Positions 9,918 to 19,587 are shown, counted from the first letter of the stretch. The stretch: 64,000 nt of DNA from Rhizobium sp. NFR07 (GCF_900111905.1 NZ_FOKM01000003.1:434001-498000), one strand, 5' to 3'. Numbers and translations are program-made. Notes: generated by a model not told the origin, from the sequence alone.

Positions 9918-11777
9918 ATGCGCCTGTCCATGCTGAAAACCGCCGTCGACACCCTCCGCAGGCACGCCAACCGGCCGTTCGGCCGGGTGCTGCTCGTATC
10001 GATGGCGGTCCTCATCGTCCTGGGCATCGTCTTTCGCATCGCCGCGCCCTTCATGATCTCCACCCTCGTGGTGAGGGAAAGCATGGAGAATTCGGTATCG
10101 CAGTGGACCGGGCACAACGCGACGATCGGCGAAGTTTCGCGGATTCGCTTCTGGCCGCATCCGGAAGTCACGCTCACCGACGTCACCATCCATCGGGACA
10201 CCGGCAAGGGCGAGAAGACGCTGGCGAAAATTGCCGAGCTTTCCGCCACCTTCGATCTCGGCAAGGCGCTGCTCGGGCGGCCTGTCTTCGAGAATTTCCA
10301 CCTCACCAACGCGCATGTCACGCTGACCCGCACCCGCACGGGCGGGCTCGAATGGACCAATGGCGGGTTGCTGATGGAAGCGATCGCGCATGTCGGCCAG
10401 GCGAATGGCGGCCAGCGGCTGGATGCAGACCGCGATGCGCCAATCGGCGAAATGCAGGTGACCAACGGCACGATCGAGATCGTCAACGAGACCGACGGCC
10501 ACTCGATGCAATTCGACGCGATCAACGGCACGATGGACTGGCCGGAGCTTTCCGGTGCCGTCGACATCAATGCGGAGACGATCTTCCGCGGCCGGAAAAT
10601 CGCGCTCGATGTCTCCACGAGCCAGCCGCTTCTGCTGCTGGGCGGCAGGGGCGGACAGTTCCGGGGGCTTGCCTCCACCGATATCGGTCTTGCCAGCTTT
10701 AACGGCATGGCGAGCTTTTCCTTGCGCGGCTATTTCTCCGGCGATGCCGAGTTGAGAACGTCGGACATGCCGGCCGCCCTGCGCTGGCTGGATATCGACC
10801 CGGCGCTGGCCGATGGTCTGTTTTCCGCATCCGCGACGGCGAAAATCATCGCCGACCGGGACGACCTGAGGTTCGAGAACCTGTCGCTGGGGCTGAACGA
10901 TGAACATGCGACGGGCCTGCTCGAGGTCGACACGCCGACGCAGGGCCAGCCCCGTCTTTCCGGCACGCTGGCCTTCGATCACATCGATTTCCTACGCCTT
11001 CTGAAATCCATGGAGCCGGCCATCGGTGATGATGACGATGGCCGTATTCCACCTCTGGTGAAACGACTGGAACTGGACCTGCGCCTCTCCGCCCGAACGG
11101 CGGCACTCGGCGCCGTGCAGTTGCAGGACGTCGCGCTCGGCCTCATGAATGTGGGGCAGCAGTTCCGCCTCGATATACTCGACGGCAATATGCAGCCCGG
11201 CCGTCTCACCGGCCGCGTCAACACGATCAGGGAAGACGAGCGCGACGCCGTTGCCATCCGACTTTCGCTACGGGGTGCCGATTTCGCCGCGATCGCGAGG
11301 CAATTCAACATGACCGGACCGGTGCCGGCGACGCAGGGCACGTTCGACCTGTCGCTTGACCTGCCGCGCCCGCTCAACCGGGATGCATGGAATGCCGCGG
11401 TCGGCACCATGCAGTTCAATTCCGGCGCCGGTCGACTCGACGGGCTGAACCTTTCGACCATCCGGCAACTTGCCGGGCAGAAATCCTATTTCGCGCTTGG
11501 CGAGGCGTCCAATGGATCGCTCGAGTTTGAAAGCATCAAGGCGAGCGCAGTCGTCCATGACGGGATCGCCGACATTCGCGAGGCGCAGATCACCGGAACG
11601 AATGACGTGGTGACGATGACGGGTGCCGTGCCGCTGGTGAACCGCAGCTTTGCGCTTTCGGCGACCGTGGCGCCGAAAGCCGGCACCGACAAGCCGCTCC
11701 ATTTCTTCATCGGCGGCGCGTGGCCGAGCCCGGTCTTCTGGCCGACCGCAGCGCCCGGCCAGAAACCGGGCGAATAA
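9918..11777 (+). CDS. AsmA-like protein, membrane anchored
   Basis: The 619-residue protein has one N-terminal membrane segment (about residues 22-46, [20 protein letters not shown]) and a long periplasmic part of beta-rich AsmA/TamB-like character. This includes [22 protein letters not shown] near the start and [10 protein letters not shown] plus [14 protein letters not shown] near the C-terminus. AsmA-type proteins are associated with outer-membrane lipid and protein homeostasis, probably as lipid conduits; the specific role here is unknown. The ATG at 9918 is taken (upstream ATG 9894 is possible) and the ribosome site is weak. The stop codon touches the stop codon of the convergent potI with no spacer. 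Confidence 0.8.
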   Translation: MRLSMLKTAVDTLRRHANRPFGRVLLVSMAVLIVLGIVFRIAAPFMISTLVVRESMENSVSQWTGHNATIGEVSRIRFWPHPEVTLTDVTIHRDTGKGEKTLAKIAELSATFDLGKALLGRPVFENFHLTNAHVTLTRTRTGGLEWTNGGLLMEAIAHVGQANGGQRLDADRDAPIGEMQVTNGTIEIVNETDGHSMQFDAINGTMDWPELSGAVDINAETIFRGRKIALDVSTSQPLLLLGGRGGQFRGLASTDIGLASFNGMASFSLRGYFSGDAELRTSDMPAALRWLDIDPALADGLFSASATAKIIADRDDLRFENLSLGLNDEHATGLLEVDTPTQGQPRLSGTLAFDHIDFLRLLKSMEPAIGDDDDGRIPPLVKRLELDLRLSARTAALGAVQLQDVALGLMNVGQQFRLDILDGNMQPGRLTGRVNTIREDERDAVAIRLSLRGADFAAIARQFNMTGPVPATQGTFDLSLDLPRPLNRDAWNAAVGTMQFNSGAGRLDGLNLSTIRQLAGQKSYFALGEASNGSLEFESIKASAVVHDGIADIREAQITGTNDVVTMTGAVPLVNRSFALSATVAPKAGTDKPLHFFIGGAWPSPVFWPTAAPGQKPGE

Positions 11778-12596
11778 TCAGGTCGCACCGCGCACCGCGA
11801 GATGCTCGTCGCGGATCCGCTTCACCTCGGCCCGCTTGGTGCTGAGCGAGGCGCAGATGACGCCGACGGTGACGAGCGCGATCAGGATGGTGCAGATCGC
11901 GTTGATCTCGGGCGTCACGCCGAGGCGGACCTGCGAATAGATCTTGATCGGCAGCGTCGTGGCGCCCGGACCGGTGTTGAAGCTGGCGATCACAAGATCG
12001 TCTAGCGACAGGGTGAAGGCAAGCATCCAGCCGGCGATGACGGCCGGGAAGATCAGCGGCAGGGTGATTTTGAAGAACGTTTTCACCGGCGGGCAGCCGA
12101 GATCGAGCGCGGCCTCCTCCAGGCTGCGGTCGAAGGTCAAGAGCCGCGACTGCACGACGATCGCGACGTAGCACATGGTGAAGGTCGTGTGGGCTATGGT
12201 GACCGTCCAGAAGCCGCGATCGACATTGAGCGCGACGAAGAGCAGCAGCATGGACAGGCCGGTGATGACTTCCGGCATGACGAGCGGCGCATAGATCATG
12301 CCGGAAAACAGCATGCGGCCGGGAAAGCGCGTGAAGCGGGTGAGTGACAGGGCCGCCAGCGTGCCGAGAATGGTGCCGAGCGTGGCGCTCAGGACGCCGA
12401 CGCGGGCCGTCACCCATGCGGCGTCCATCAGGCCCTGGTTGGACCACATGGCCGTGTACCAGTGCAGCGAAAACCCGCCCCAGACTGTGACCAGCCGCGA
12501 GGCGTTGAAGGAATAGACGATCAGGATGATGATCGGGATGTAGAGGAAGGCGAAGCCCAGGGTCAGGACCGTGACGTCGAAGCGCGAGGATTTCAT
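11778..12596 (-). CDS. potI: Polyamine (putrescine/spermidine) ABC transporter permease PotI
   Basis: The 272-residue inner-membrane permease has six predicted helices and the cytoplasmic EAA loop EEAALDLGCPPVKTFFKITLP, which contacts the ATPase. With PotH it forms the membrane channel of a binding-protein-dependent polyamine importer. The start at 12596 (MKSSRFDV) shares one base with the potH stop codon (TGATG), indicating translational coupling. A longer open frame upstream overlaps potH and is rejected. It is the last gene of potF-potG-potH-potI. The C-terminal tail is basic and hydrophilic. Confidence 0.92.
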   Translation of the reverse strand: MKSSRFDVTVLTLGFAFLYIPIIILIVYSFNASRLVTVWGGFSLHWYTAMWSNQGLMDAAWVTARVGVLSATLGTILGTLAALSLTRFTRFPGRMLFSGMIYAPLVMPEVITGLSMLLLFVALNVDRGFWTVTIAHTTFTMCYVAIVVQSRLLTFDRSLEEAALDLGCPPVKTFFKITLPLIFPAVIAGWMLAFTLSLDDLVIASFNTGPGATTLPIKIYSQVRLGVTPEINAICTILIALVTVGVICASLSTKRAEVKRIRDEHLAVRGAT

Positions 12597-13525
12597 CAGA
12601 CCACCTTCTTCTGCTGGTTCTGGAAGATGGCGATTGGCACGACGAGCATGATCAGCAGGATGACGGCGACTGCGGAGGCGAGCGGCCAGTCGCGGTTGCC
12701 GAAGAATTCCGTCCACAGCGTCTTGCCGATCATCAGCGTGTCGGCGCCGCCGAGCAGATCAGGAATGACGAACTCGCCGGTGATCGGGATGAAGCAGATC
12801 ATTGAGCCGGCGATGACGCCCGGCAGGGACAGTGGGAAGGTAATCTTCCAGAAGGCCTTCCAGGGCGGGCAGCCGAGATCGCTCGCCGCTTCGAGCAGCG
12901 TATTGTCCATCTTTTCCAGCGCCGCATAGAGCGGCAGGACCATGAAAGGCAGATAGGAATAGACGATGCCGATGAAGACGGCCGTGTCGGTGCGGAAGAT
13001 CTGCACCTGCTGATCGGGTCCCATGAGGCCGATCGTCTGCAGAAGCAGCGTCAGCAGGCCATCCGGCTTGAGGATGCCGATCCAGGCATAGACGCGGATC
13101 AGGAACGAGGTCCAGAATGGCAGAATGACGAGCATGACGAGGGTCGGCCGGATCGAGCTCGGCGCACGGGCCATGGCGAGCGCCATCGGATAGCCGATCA
13201 GCAGCAGCAGCAATGTCGAGATCGCCGCGATCCTGAGCGACGACAGATAGGACATGATGTAGAGCGGATCATCCGTCAGGAAGATGTAGTTCTCGAAATC
13301 CAGCTGCGAGAGGGAATCACCGATCTCGCCGAAACCATCGAAGGTCGGCAGATAGGGCGGCATGGCGATCGCCGTGTCCGACAGCGAGATCTTCAGAATG
13401 ATCAGGAAGGGCGCTACGAAGAACAGCAGCAGCCAGACATAAGGCACAACGACCACGAGCCAGCGCGTCCAGGAAGGACCGCCGGCATTGGCTGCGGGAG
13501 GATTGGTTTCAGCGACGCTTGCCAT
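12596..13525 (-). CDS. potH: Polyamine ABC transporter permease PotH
   Basis: The 309-residue permease has a short Pro/Ala-rich N-terminal extension, then a first helix (WLVVVVPYVWLLLFFVAPFL). A periplasmic loop and five further helices follow, with the EAA motif LEAASDLGCPPWKAFWKITFP. It is the PotH/PotB-type partner of PotI. The start at 13525 is supported by GGGGAGAG nine bases upstream and gives family length; open frame further upstream overlaps potG and is not used. It lies 17 bp after potG in the same operon. Confidence 0.92.
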   Translation of the reverse strand: MASVAETNPPAANAGGPSWTRWLVVVVPYVWLLLFFVAPFLIILKISLSDTAIAMPPYLPTFDGFGEIGDSLSQLDFENYIFLTDDPLYIMSYLSSLRIAAISTLLLLLIGYPMALAMARAPSSIRPTLVMLVILPFWTSFLIRVYAWIGILKPDGLLTLLLQTIGLMGPDQQVQIFRTDTAVFIGIVYSYLPFMVLPLYAALEKMDNTLLEAASDLGCPPWKAFWKITFPLSLPGVIAGSMICFIPITGEFVIPDLLGGADTLMIGKTLWTEFFGNRDWPLASAVAVILLIMLVVPIAIFQNQQKKVV

Positions 13526-13542
13526 CTTCGCTCTCCCCTTCC

Positions 13543-14700
13543 CTAGCGTGTCAGGACAAGGCCGGCATCGCGCGACCAGGTGAGCCAGACCATGTCGCCG
13601 AAGGTAATCGGACGATCGACGAGACGGGAAATGTTCGCCTGGGCGGCACGCATCAGGCGGCCATCCTCTGAGCGGACGATGAAGAGCGAGAAATCGCCGA
13701 GATAGCCGATATCCCATACTTCGCCATAGAAGCAGTTGGCCGACAGGTCGGCCGGCGCATCGGGAGAAATACGCACCTTTTCCGGGCGGATGGCGAAGGC
13801 GACCTTGTCACCTTTCACCGCCTGGCATTCCTGGTCGACGGCGATGGAGAGGCCGTCGCTCTCGATCTTCACCGTGCCGGGCGCGCCGAGCGCACTTGCC
13901 GTGTCGGTGATCGAGCCTTCGAGGATGTTGATGTCGCCGATGAAGTCCGCGACATAGCGGCTGTTCGGCGCCTCGTAGATTTCCGCAGGTGTCGCCACCT
14001 GCATGATGATGCCCTTGTCCATGACCGCGATACGGTCGGACACGGTCATCGCCTCTTCCTGGTCATGGGTGACGATAAGAAAGGTGAGGCCGAGCGTGTG
14101 CTGCAGGTCCATCAGCTCGAACTGGGTTTCCTCGCGCAGCTTCTTGTCGAGCGCGCCGAGCGGCTCGTCGAGAAGCAGAACCTTGGGGCGCTTGGCGAGC
14201 GACCGGGCGAGCGCCACGCGCTGGCGCTGGCCGCCCGAGAGCTGGTTCGGCTTGCGCCTGGCGAACTCTTCCAGCTTGACGAGTTTCAGCATTTCCTGAA
14301 CGCGCGCCTCGATCTCGCCCTTCGGCATGTTGTCCTGCTGCAGGCCGAAGGCGATGTTCTTCTCCACCGTCATATGGGGGAAGAGCGCATAGGACTGGAA
14401 CATCATGTTGGTGGGGCGGCGATAGGGTGGGACGCCACGGATATCCTGTCCCTGAAGCAGGATACGGCCCTCGGTCGGCTCCTCGAAGCCGGCGAGCATG
14501 CGCATCAGCGTGGTCTTGCCGCAACCGGACGGGCCGAGCAGCGAGAAGAACTCCCGCTCGTAGATATCCAGCGTCAGGTTATTGACGGCGGTGAAGTTAC
14601 CGAACTTCTTGGTTATGTTCTCGAAGCGGATGAAGGGCACCGCCTGCGGATCGGTCCAGGGAGAGAATTTGCGTTTTACCGGTCCGAGAGATTTCGCCAT
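13543..14700 (-). CDS. potG: Polyamine ABC transporter ATP-binding protein PotG
   Basis: The 385-residue ATPase is complete: Walker A GPSGCGKT (56-63), Q-loop Gln102, signature LSGGQ (154-158), Walker B LLLDEP (175-180, catalytic Glu179) and switch His212. A C-terminal TOBE_2 domain (about 290-380, FAIRPEKVRIS) is typical of the PotA/PotG/MalK group. It energises polyamine uptake through PotHI. The ATG at 14700 has GGGGCAAGG just upstream. It is separated from potF by a 66-bp gap containing a GC hairpin. Confidence 0.94.
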   Translation of the reverse strand: MAKSLGPVKRKFSPWTDPQAVPFIRFENITKKFGNFTAVNNLTLDIYEREFFSLLGPSGCGKTTLMRMLAGFEEPTEGRILLQGQDIRGVPPYRRPTNMMFQSYALFPHMTVEKNIAFGLQQDNMPKGEIEARVQEMLKLVKLEEFARRKPNQLSGGQRQRVALARSLAKRPKVLLLDEPLGALDKKLREETQFELMDLQHTLGLTFLIVTHDQEEAMTVSDRIAVMDKGIIMQVATPAEIYEAPNSRYVADFIGDINILEGSITDTASALGAPGTVKIESDGLSIAVDQECQAVKGDKVAFAIRPEKVRISPDAPADLSANCFYGEVWDIGYLGDFSLFIVRSEDGRLMRAAQANISRLVDRPITFGDMVWLTWSRDAGLVLTR

Positions 14701-14729
14701 GCCTTGCCCCAGCTCGTCTTGCAAATGAA

Positions 14730-14753
14730 AAGGGCGGGTCAATGCCCGCCCTT
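14730..14753 (-). terminator. Intercistronic hairpin between potF and potG
   Basis: A 9-bp perfect stem AAGGGCGGG/CCCGCCCTT with a 6-nt loop, followed in the direction of transcription by TTTTCATTTG. It has the form of a leaky terminator or 3'-stabilising structure. Such elements often raise the binding protein (potF) over the distal transporter genes; that role is inference. Confidence 0.65.
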
Positions 14754-14766
14754 GCGATATCGGCGA

Positions 14767-15861
14767 TCAGCTGCCGGTTTTGACCTGCGTCCAGACCCGG
14801 TTCAGCACGCGCTGTTCGCGGGGGCCGTAGGGCGAGATGGTGAACAGCTTCGAGATCACCTCTTCCGGCGGGTAGACCGACGGGTTCTCCAGGACTTCCT
14901 TGTCGATGAACTGCTGCGAGGCAAGGTTGCCGTTCGCATACTGGACGTAGTTGGAGGCCTTGGCGATCACTTCCGGCTTCATCAGGTAGTTGATGAAGGC
15001 ATGGGCTTCCTCGACATTCTTCGCGTCCGCCGGGATCGCGAGGTTGTCGAACCACATGTAGGTGCCTTCCTTCGGGATGACGAACTCGACCTTGACGCCG
15101 TTGCCGGCCTCCTCGGCGCGCGATTTCGCCTGCAGGACATCGCCCGACCAGCCGATGGTGATGCAGCTGTCGCCGTTGGCGAGCTCATCGATATAGGCCG
15201 ACGCATTGAAGGTCTTCACGAAAGGACGGATTGCCTTGTAGACATCGCCACCGGCTTCCAGGTCAGCCTGTTCCTTGCTGTCCGGGTTCTTGCCAATGTA
15301 GTTCATGGCGATCGCGAAGGTCTCGTCGGATGCATCGAGGATGTTGATGCCGCAGGACTTGAGCTTCTCGGCATTTTCCGGCTTGAAGAGAACATCCCAG
15401 CTGTCGATCGGCACGTCGCCGAGGGCTGCCTTCACCTTATCGACATTGTAGCCGATACCGGTCGTGCCCCACATGTAGTTGATGGCGTATTCGTTGCCGG
15501 GATCATATTTGGCAAGACGCTCGCTGACCATCGGCCAGAGGTTCGTCATGTTCGGCAGCTTGGACTTGTCGAGCTTCTGGAACACGCCGGCCTGGATCTG
15601 GCGGGCAAGAAACGGACCGGTCGGGACGACGACATCGTAGCCGGAACCGCCGGCCAGAAGCTTGGTCTCCACGAGATCGTTGCTGTCGAAGACGTCATAG
15701 ACGACCTTGATGCCGGTTTCCTTTGTGAAATCCTCAAGGATCGACTCGTCGATATAGTCCGACCAGTTGTAGACATGGACAACCTTCTCCTGGGCCGAGG
15801 CGCCCGAAGCGAAGACCGACGCCATGAGCGCGGCAGCAAGGCCAAGTAGATGGTTTCTCAT
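14767..15861 (-). CDS. potF: Periplasmic polyamine-binding protein PotF
   Basis: The 364-residue solute-binding protein has a clear signal peptide (MRNHLLGLAAALMASVFASG, cleavage after ASA near residue 23). The mature start QEKVVHVYNWSDYIDE is the hallmark of PotD/PotF proteins, where Trp/Asp residues line the polyamine pocket. Later family segments include YDVVVPTGPFLARQI, YMWGTTGIGYN and FINYLMKPEVIAKASNYV. The start at 15861 is fixed by AGGAGA upstream and by the signal peptide; an upstream in-frame ATG (15954) is less likely. It is the first gene of the pot operon. Putrescine versus spermidine preference cannot be read reliably. Confidence 0.94.
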   Translation of the reverse strand: MRNHLLGLAAALMASVFASGASAQEKVVHVYNWSDYIDESILEDFTKETGIKVVYDVFDSNDLVETKLLAGGSGYDVVVPTGPFLARQIQAGVFQKLDKSKLPNMTNLWPMVSERLAKYDPGNEYAINYMWGTTGIGYNVDKVKAALGDVPIDSWDVLFKPENAEKLKSCGINILDASDETFAIAMNYIGKNPDSKEQADLEAGGDVYKAIRPFVKTFNASAYIDELANGDSCITIGWSGDVLQAKSRAEEAGNGVKVEFVIPKEGTYMWFDNLAIPADAKNVEEAHAFINYLMKPEVIAKASNYVQYANGNLASQQFIDKEVLENPSVYPPEEVISKLFTISPYGPREQRVLNRVWTQVKTGS

Positions 15862-16006
15862 GATTTCTCCTGTTCCGGCTTTTCCCGCCGCCATTATTCG
15901 GGGAAAAATTCCCTCATCTTTTAAGGCAGAGTAGAAAGGATTTTTCCGAGCCACAAGTGGGAATGTGCGGTGCGATAAAACTTCCTCCCCAGGCTTCTTG
16001 CAGTCC

Positions 16007-17425
16007 CTATTGAAAGTCGAAGGCGCTGAGGCCCGTCACCATTTCATCGAGCCCGAGCGGACGGGTGATCGGCGGCTCGGCGCGGGACAGGCAGGCCTTG
16101 CGCTCGCAGATGCGACAGGCTGGGCCGATGGCGACCGAAACCGGCGACGCAGGCAGTGCGGCCGCATAAACGAGATCATCGGCAAAAGCGACATCGCAGC
16201 CGATCAGAAGAGCGGTGCGGCGGATGCGCTCGCCGAAATCTGCCTGCGGTCCTTCCAGCGTCCGCGAAAGCGTCAGGAAGGCGTGGCCATCCGGCATTTC
16301 CACCCTGTCGACGAGGATGCGGCCGGGCTCGGCGAAAGCAGAATGGATGCCGAGTTTAGGACAGAGCCCGCCGAAGCGCGATTGGGGAAATCCTTGCGCC
16401 CCTGCCCGCCGGACGGCATTGCCGGCGTGGTCGATTTCCATGATGAAGAAGGGAAGGCCCGGCGCGTCCGGCCGACAGAGCGAGGTCAGCCGGTTGGCGG
16501 CCTGCTCGAAGGAGACATCGAAGCGGGCGCGCAGCACGTCGATATCCCAGCGGGCACGGCGGGCGGCGGCGAGAAAGTCGCCATAGGGCATCAGCAGCGC
16601 ATGGGCGGCATAGCGGCCGAGCTCGAAGCGGGCGATGCGACGTGCTTCCGCCGTGTGGAGCGAAAGCCCATCCAGTTCCGCATCAATCTCCGCATGAAAC
16701 GCCAGAAGCGACACTTCCATCGCGAGTTCCCGGTTACGATCGAAGGGTGACAGGCGTTCGGAGAGAAAGAGACGCATGCTGTGGCGGTCATAACGACGGC
16801 GCAGCGTCGGCATGACATGGGCAGGCAGCGTGCGGACCGTGATGCCGCGCTCGGTTTTCAGCCATGCACGAAGGGCAACGGGCATTTCATCTGCCGCCAC
16901 CAAGCTCTTCGCCAGAGTTTCAGCGGCATCCTCGATACGGGAGAAGAAGTTGGGGCGTCGTTCGAATGCCTGGCGCACCTCGTCGATCGGCATGCGGCTG
17001 CCAGTGACCGACAGTTCATGGCCTTCGCGGGCCAGAACCGCCGCGAGATCCGAAAGGCGCTGCGCCTGCTCTTTATAGGCGCGATACAGCTTGACGGTCG
17101 CAAGTGCGGCATTGGGCGCGGCTTCCGCCACCTCGATGATCTCTTGGTCGCCCGGGATCTCGCCGGCCAGGAGCGGATCGGCGAAGACCTCGCGAAGCTG
17201 GGTATCGAGGCCGCCGCCCTCCCCCTGCAGCGCTTCGAGATCGACCTTGTGGACCGAGGCGAGCTTCAGAAGCAGCTGTACGGTCAGCGGCCGCTGGTTG
17301 CGCTCGATCAGGTTGAGATAGGACGGCGAGATGCCGAGATCGGCCGCGAGCGCCGTCTGGGTCAGGCCCAGCCCCTGGCGTACGCGCCGAACGCGCCCGC
17401 CCGCGAATACTTTCCGTTCCGCCAT
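16007..17425 (-). CDS. XRE-family short-chain fatty acyl-CoA regulator (ScfR/RamB type)
   Basis: The 472-residue regulator has an N-terminal XRE helix-turn-helix (about residues 8-62, RRVRQGLGLTQTALAADLGI then SYLNLIERNQRPLT). A central IrrE/DUF955-like region and a C-terminal domain follow, the latter with a cysteine cluster CRICERKACLSR (C-x2-C-x4-C). Family members sense acyl-CoAs and control the glyoxylate shunt or propionate metabolism. It is divergent from aceA with a 199-bp shared promoter region, so control of aceA is the natural inference. The ATG at 17425 is preceded by AGGAGGAGG. The HExxH metal site of true IrrE peptidases is not seen (the matching place reads AFHAEID). Confidence 0.88.
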   Translation of the reverse strand: MAERKVFAGGRVRRVRQGLGLTQTALAADLGISPSYLNLIERNQRPLTVQLLLKLASVHKVDLEALQGEGGGLDTQLREVFADPLLAGEIPGDQEIIEVAEAAPNAALATVKLYRAYKEQAQRLSDLAAVLAREGHELSVTGSRMPIDEVRQAFERRPNFFSRIEDAAETLAKSLVAADEMPVALRAWLKTERGITVRTLPAHVMPTLRRRYDRHSMRLFLSERLSPFDRNRELAMEVSLLAFHAEIDAELDGLSLHTAEARRIARFELGRYAAHALLMPYGDFLAAARRARWDIDVLRARFDVSFEQAANRLTSLCRPDAPGLPFFIMEIDHAGNAVRRAGAQGFPQSRFGGLCPKLGIHSAFAEPGRILVDRVEMPDGHAFLTLSRTLEGPQADFGERIRRTALLIGCDVAFADDLVYAAALPASPVSVAIGPACRICERKACLSRAEPPITRPLGLDEMVTGLSAFDFQ

Positions 17426-17447
17426 TCGACCTCCTCCTGTCAAAGGC

Positions 17448-17566
17448 TTTTACAGTTCGTCTCTTTTACAATTTTTACAAATTCACCGGACACCTTGTGT
17501 AAGTCGTGACATCATAACCCGTTTAATCTCAGCAGCTTATAGCATGCCTACCGGCAATACTGTAAA
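17448..17566. promoter_or_regulatory. Repeated TTTTACA elements between scfR-like gene and aceA
   Basis: TTTTACA occurs at 17448-17454, 17464-17470 and 17473-17479, and the inverted core TGTAAA at 17561-17566, in an otherwise GC-rich genome. The first two copies are 16 bp apart and the third follows 9 bp later. They are candidate operators for the divergent regulator. No experimental motif was matched. Confidence 0.4.
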
Positions 17567-17624
17567 TCTTTCACAGAACATCCTGTGCGTGTCCAGATGT
17601 TCAATCCAAGTGGGAGAGAGATAA

Positions 17625-18914
17625 ATGACAGATTTTTACAAGCTCGTAGCCAATGCACCTGACGGACGTTTCGACGGCATCAGCCGTCCCTATTCCGCTG
17701 AGGACGTGCAGCGGCTGCGTGGCTCGATCGAGATCCGTTATTCGCTGGCGGAACAGGGCGCCAACCGGCTGTGGTCACTGCTGAGGCAAGAAGACTTCGT
17801 CAATGCGCTGGGCGCCATGACGGGCAACCAGGCCATGCAGCAGGTCCGCGCAGGGTTGAAGGCGATCTATCTCTCCGGCTGGCAGGTGGCCGCCGACAGC
17901 AATACCGCATCCTCCATGTATCCCGATCAGTCGCTCTATCCGGCCAATGCCGCGCCGGAACTGGCGCGCCGCATCAACCGCACCCTGCAACGCGCCGACC
18001 AGATCGAGACGGCGGAGGGCAAGGGCCTTTCGGTCGACACATGGTTCGCGCCGATCGTTGCCGATGCGGAAGCAGGTTTCGGCGGGCCGCTCAACGCCTT
18101 CGAGATCATGAAGGCGTTCATCGAGGCGGGCGCTGCCGGCGTCCATTTCGAGGACCAACTGGCATCGGAGAAGAAATGCGGCCATCTGGGCGGCAAGGTG
18201 CTGATCCCGACCGCCGCGCATATTCGCAACCTGACGGCAGCGCGTCTCGCAGCCGACGTCATGGGCGTGCCGACGCTGGTCATTGCCCGCACAGATGCGG
18301 AGGCGGCGAAGCTGTTGACGTCGGATATCGATGAGCGCGACCAGCCGTTTGTCGACTATGAGGCCGGTCGGACACCGGAAGGATTCTACCGCATTCGCAA
18401 CGGACTGGAGCCCTGCATCGCCCGCGCCGTCGCGTATGCGCCCTATTGCGATCTCATCTGGTGCGAAACCTCGAAACCGGACCTGGAACAGGCGCGGCGG
18501 TTTGCGGAGGGCGTGCACAAGGTGCATCCGGGCAAGATGCTCGCCTATAACTGCTCGCCGTCCTTCAACTGGAAAAAGAACCTCGACGACGCGACGATCG
18601 CCAAGTTCCAGCGCGAACTGGGGGCAATGGGCTACAAGTTCCAGTTCATCACGCTTGCCGGCTTCCACCAGCTGAATTTCGGCATGTTCGAGCTGGCGCG
18701 CGGCTACCGTGATCGTCAGATGGCAGCCTATTCGGAGCTGCAGGAGGCGGAGTTCGCTACCGAGATCAATGGCTATACGGCCACCAAGCATCAACGCGAA
18801 GTCGGCACAGGCTATTTCGATGCGGTGTCCATGGCGATTACCGGGGGGCTTTCGTCGACAACGGCAATGCACGAGTCCACCGAGCATGCTCAGTTCCGGC
18901 CGGCTGCGGAGTGA
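17625..18914 (+). CDS. aceA: Isocitrate lyase
   Basis: The 429-residue enzyme cleaves isocitrate to glyoxylate and succinate, the first step of the glyoxylate shunt, needed for growth on acetate, fatty acids or PHB-derived C2 units. The catalytic KKCGH motif is at residues 183-187 with Cys185. Other family segments are [27 protein letters not shown] and [11 protein letters not shown]. The start is the ATG at 17625, preceded by GGGAGAGAG. Malate synthase is not next to it. The divergent ScfR/RamB-type regulator probably controls it. Downstream there is a RIME-like repeat. Confidence 0.97.
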   Translation: MTDFYKLVANAPDGRFDGISRPYSAEDVQRLRGSIEIRYSLAEQGANRLWSLLRQEDFVNALGAMTGNQAMQQVRAGLKAIYLSGWQVAADSNTASSMYPDQSLYPANAAPELARRINRTLQRADQIETAEGKGLSVDTWFAPIVADAEAGFGGPLNAFEIMKAFIEAGAAGVHFEDQLASEKKCGHLGGKVLIPTAAHIRNLTAARLAADVMGVPTLVIARTDAEAAKLLTSDIDERDQPFVDYEAGRTPEGFYRIRNGLEPCIARAVAYAPYCDLIWCETSKPDLEQARRFAEGVHKVHPGKMLAYNCSPSFNWKKNLDDATIAKFQRELGAMGYKFQFITLAGFHQLNFGMFELARGYRDRQMAAYSELQEAEFATEINGYTATKHQREVGTGYFDAVSMAITGGLSSTTAMHESTEHAQFRPAAE

Positions 18915-18920
18915 ACAAGA

Positions 18921-19058
18921 AAAGCCCCCTCCCAACCCTCCCCACAAGGGGGAGGGCTTAACCCAGCCTCACCGCCGTTGCGTGCGGCGAGGACGAGCGG
19001 GTGCCACAAGTTTTCGCCCCCCTTGTGGGGAGATGGCCGGCAGGCCGGAGGGGCCTTT
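18921..19058 (+). repeat. RIME-like GC-rich intergenic repeat, copy 1
   Basis: A ~138-bp element begins with CCCTCCCCACAAGGGGGAGG and ends near GAGATGGCCGGCAGGCCGGA. The left arm CCCCACAAGGGGG (18940-18952) is inverted exactly as CCCCCTTGTGGGG (19018-19030), and the right end carries the small palindrome GGCCGGCAGGCC. A second diverged copy lies at 36635-36774 in the same orientation. Form and intergenic position match the Rhizobium-specific intergenic mosaic elements. It lies downstream of aceA, where its hairpins could also act at the mRNA 3' end. Confidence 0.8.
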
Positions 19059-19125
19059 ATCGCCGAGAGGGCACCGACGTTAGGGAATGATCTAAACCAC
19101 CCAATCCAACGAGAGGAGAAACGAC

Positions 19126-19377
19126 ATGACGATCCAGACACCCATCCAGACCCACGTCAAGGAACGGGCCGAAGAACAGGCGACGGCGATGACATCGGAC
19201 CAGCAGGCGGCGATCAGAGCGCTCGCCAACGATCTACACCGGCTGAACCACGCGGTCATGCGGGCGGTCGATGCGGGCATTTCGGTCGAGCTGATGCGGA
19301 CGGCCCGGCACCATGGCGGCGACGGCCACTGGGGCGACCTGATGGTGCCGATCGTCATGACCAACCGGCTGCAGTAA
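19126..19377 (+). CDS. Small conserved hypothetical protein (83 aa)
   Basis: The product has no signal peptide or membrane segment. It is mostly helical, with a conserved-looking stretch ALANDLHRLNHAVMRAVDAG and a C-terminal histidine/glycine patch ARHHGGDGHWGDL. A strong ribosome site (GAGAGGAGAA) precedes the ATG, and composition matches neighbouring genes, so it is taken as real. It follows aceA after the RIME-like repeat in the same direction and could be co-transcribed. Its function is not recognised. Confidence 0.68.
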   Translation: MTIQTPIQTHVKERAEEQATAMTSDQQAAIRALANDLHRLNHAVMRAVDAGISVELMRTARHHGGDGHWGDLMVPIVMTNRLQ

Positions 19378-19526
19378 GCGATTGAGCCCTGCTCGCGAAA
19401 GGCACGGCTTTCCAATCTCAGGACGATCCAACACCGGCCAGAGGAAGAGCCGGGATCATGGCCGCGCCGGCCCCTCCGGCTACCGGACAAGCCTTGTCTT
19501 CATCCCCGAACAGATCATGCAAAAGG

Positions 19527-19550
19527 AAAGGGCGGCCAAAGCCGCCCTTT
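19527..19550 (-). terminator. Intrinsic terminator of the chemoreceptor gene
   Basis: A perfect 10-bp stem AAAGGGCGGC/GCCGCCCTTT with a CAAA loop, followed leftward by CCTTTTG. It lies 38 bp beyond the stop of the minus-strand chemoreceptor gene at 19588. It could also serve the small rightward gene ending at 19377. Confidence 0.7.
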
Positions 19551-19587
19551 CTCACGTTTCAATATTCGCTTGCCGGAACACGGCCGA

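Noticed and set aside
9783..10982. N-terminal extension of the acetoacetyl-CoA synthetase frame
   Set aside because: The enzyme begins at 9782 with a strong ribosome site, and the extension is antisense to the AsmA-like gene.
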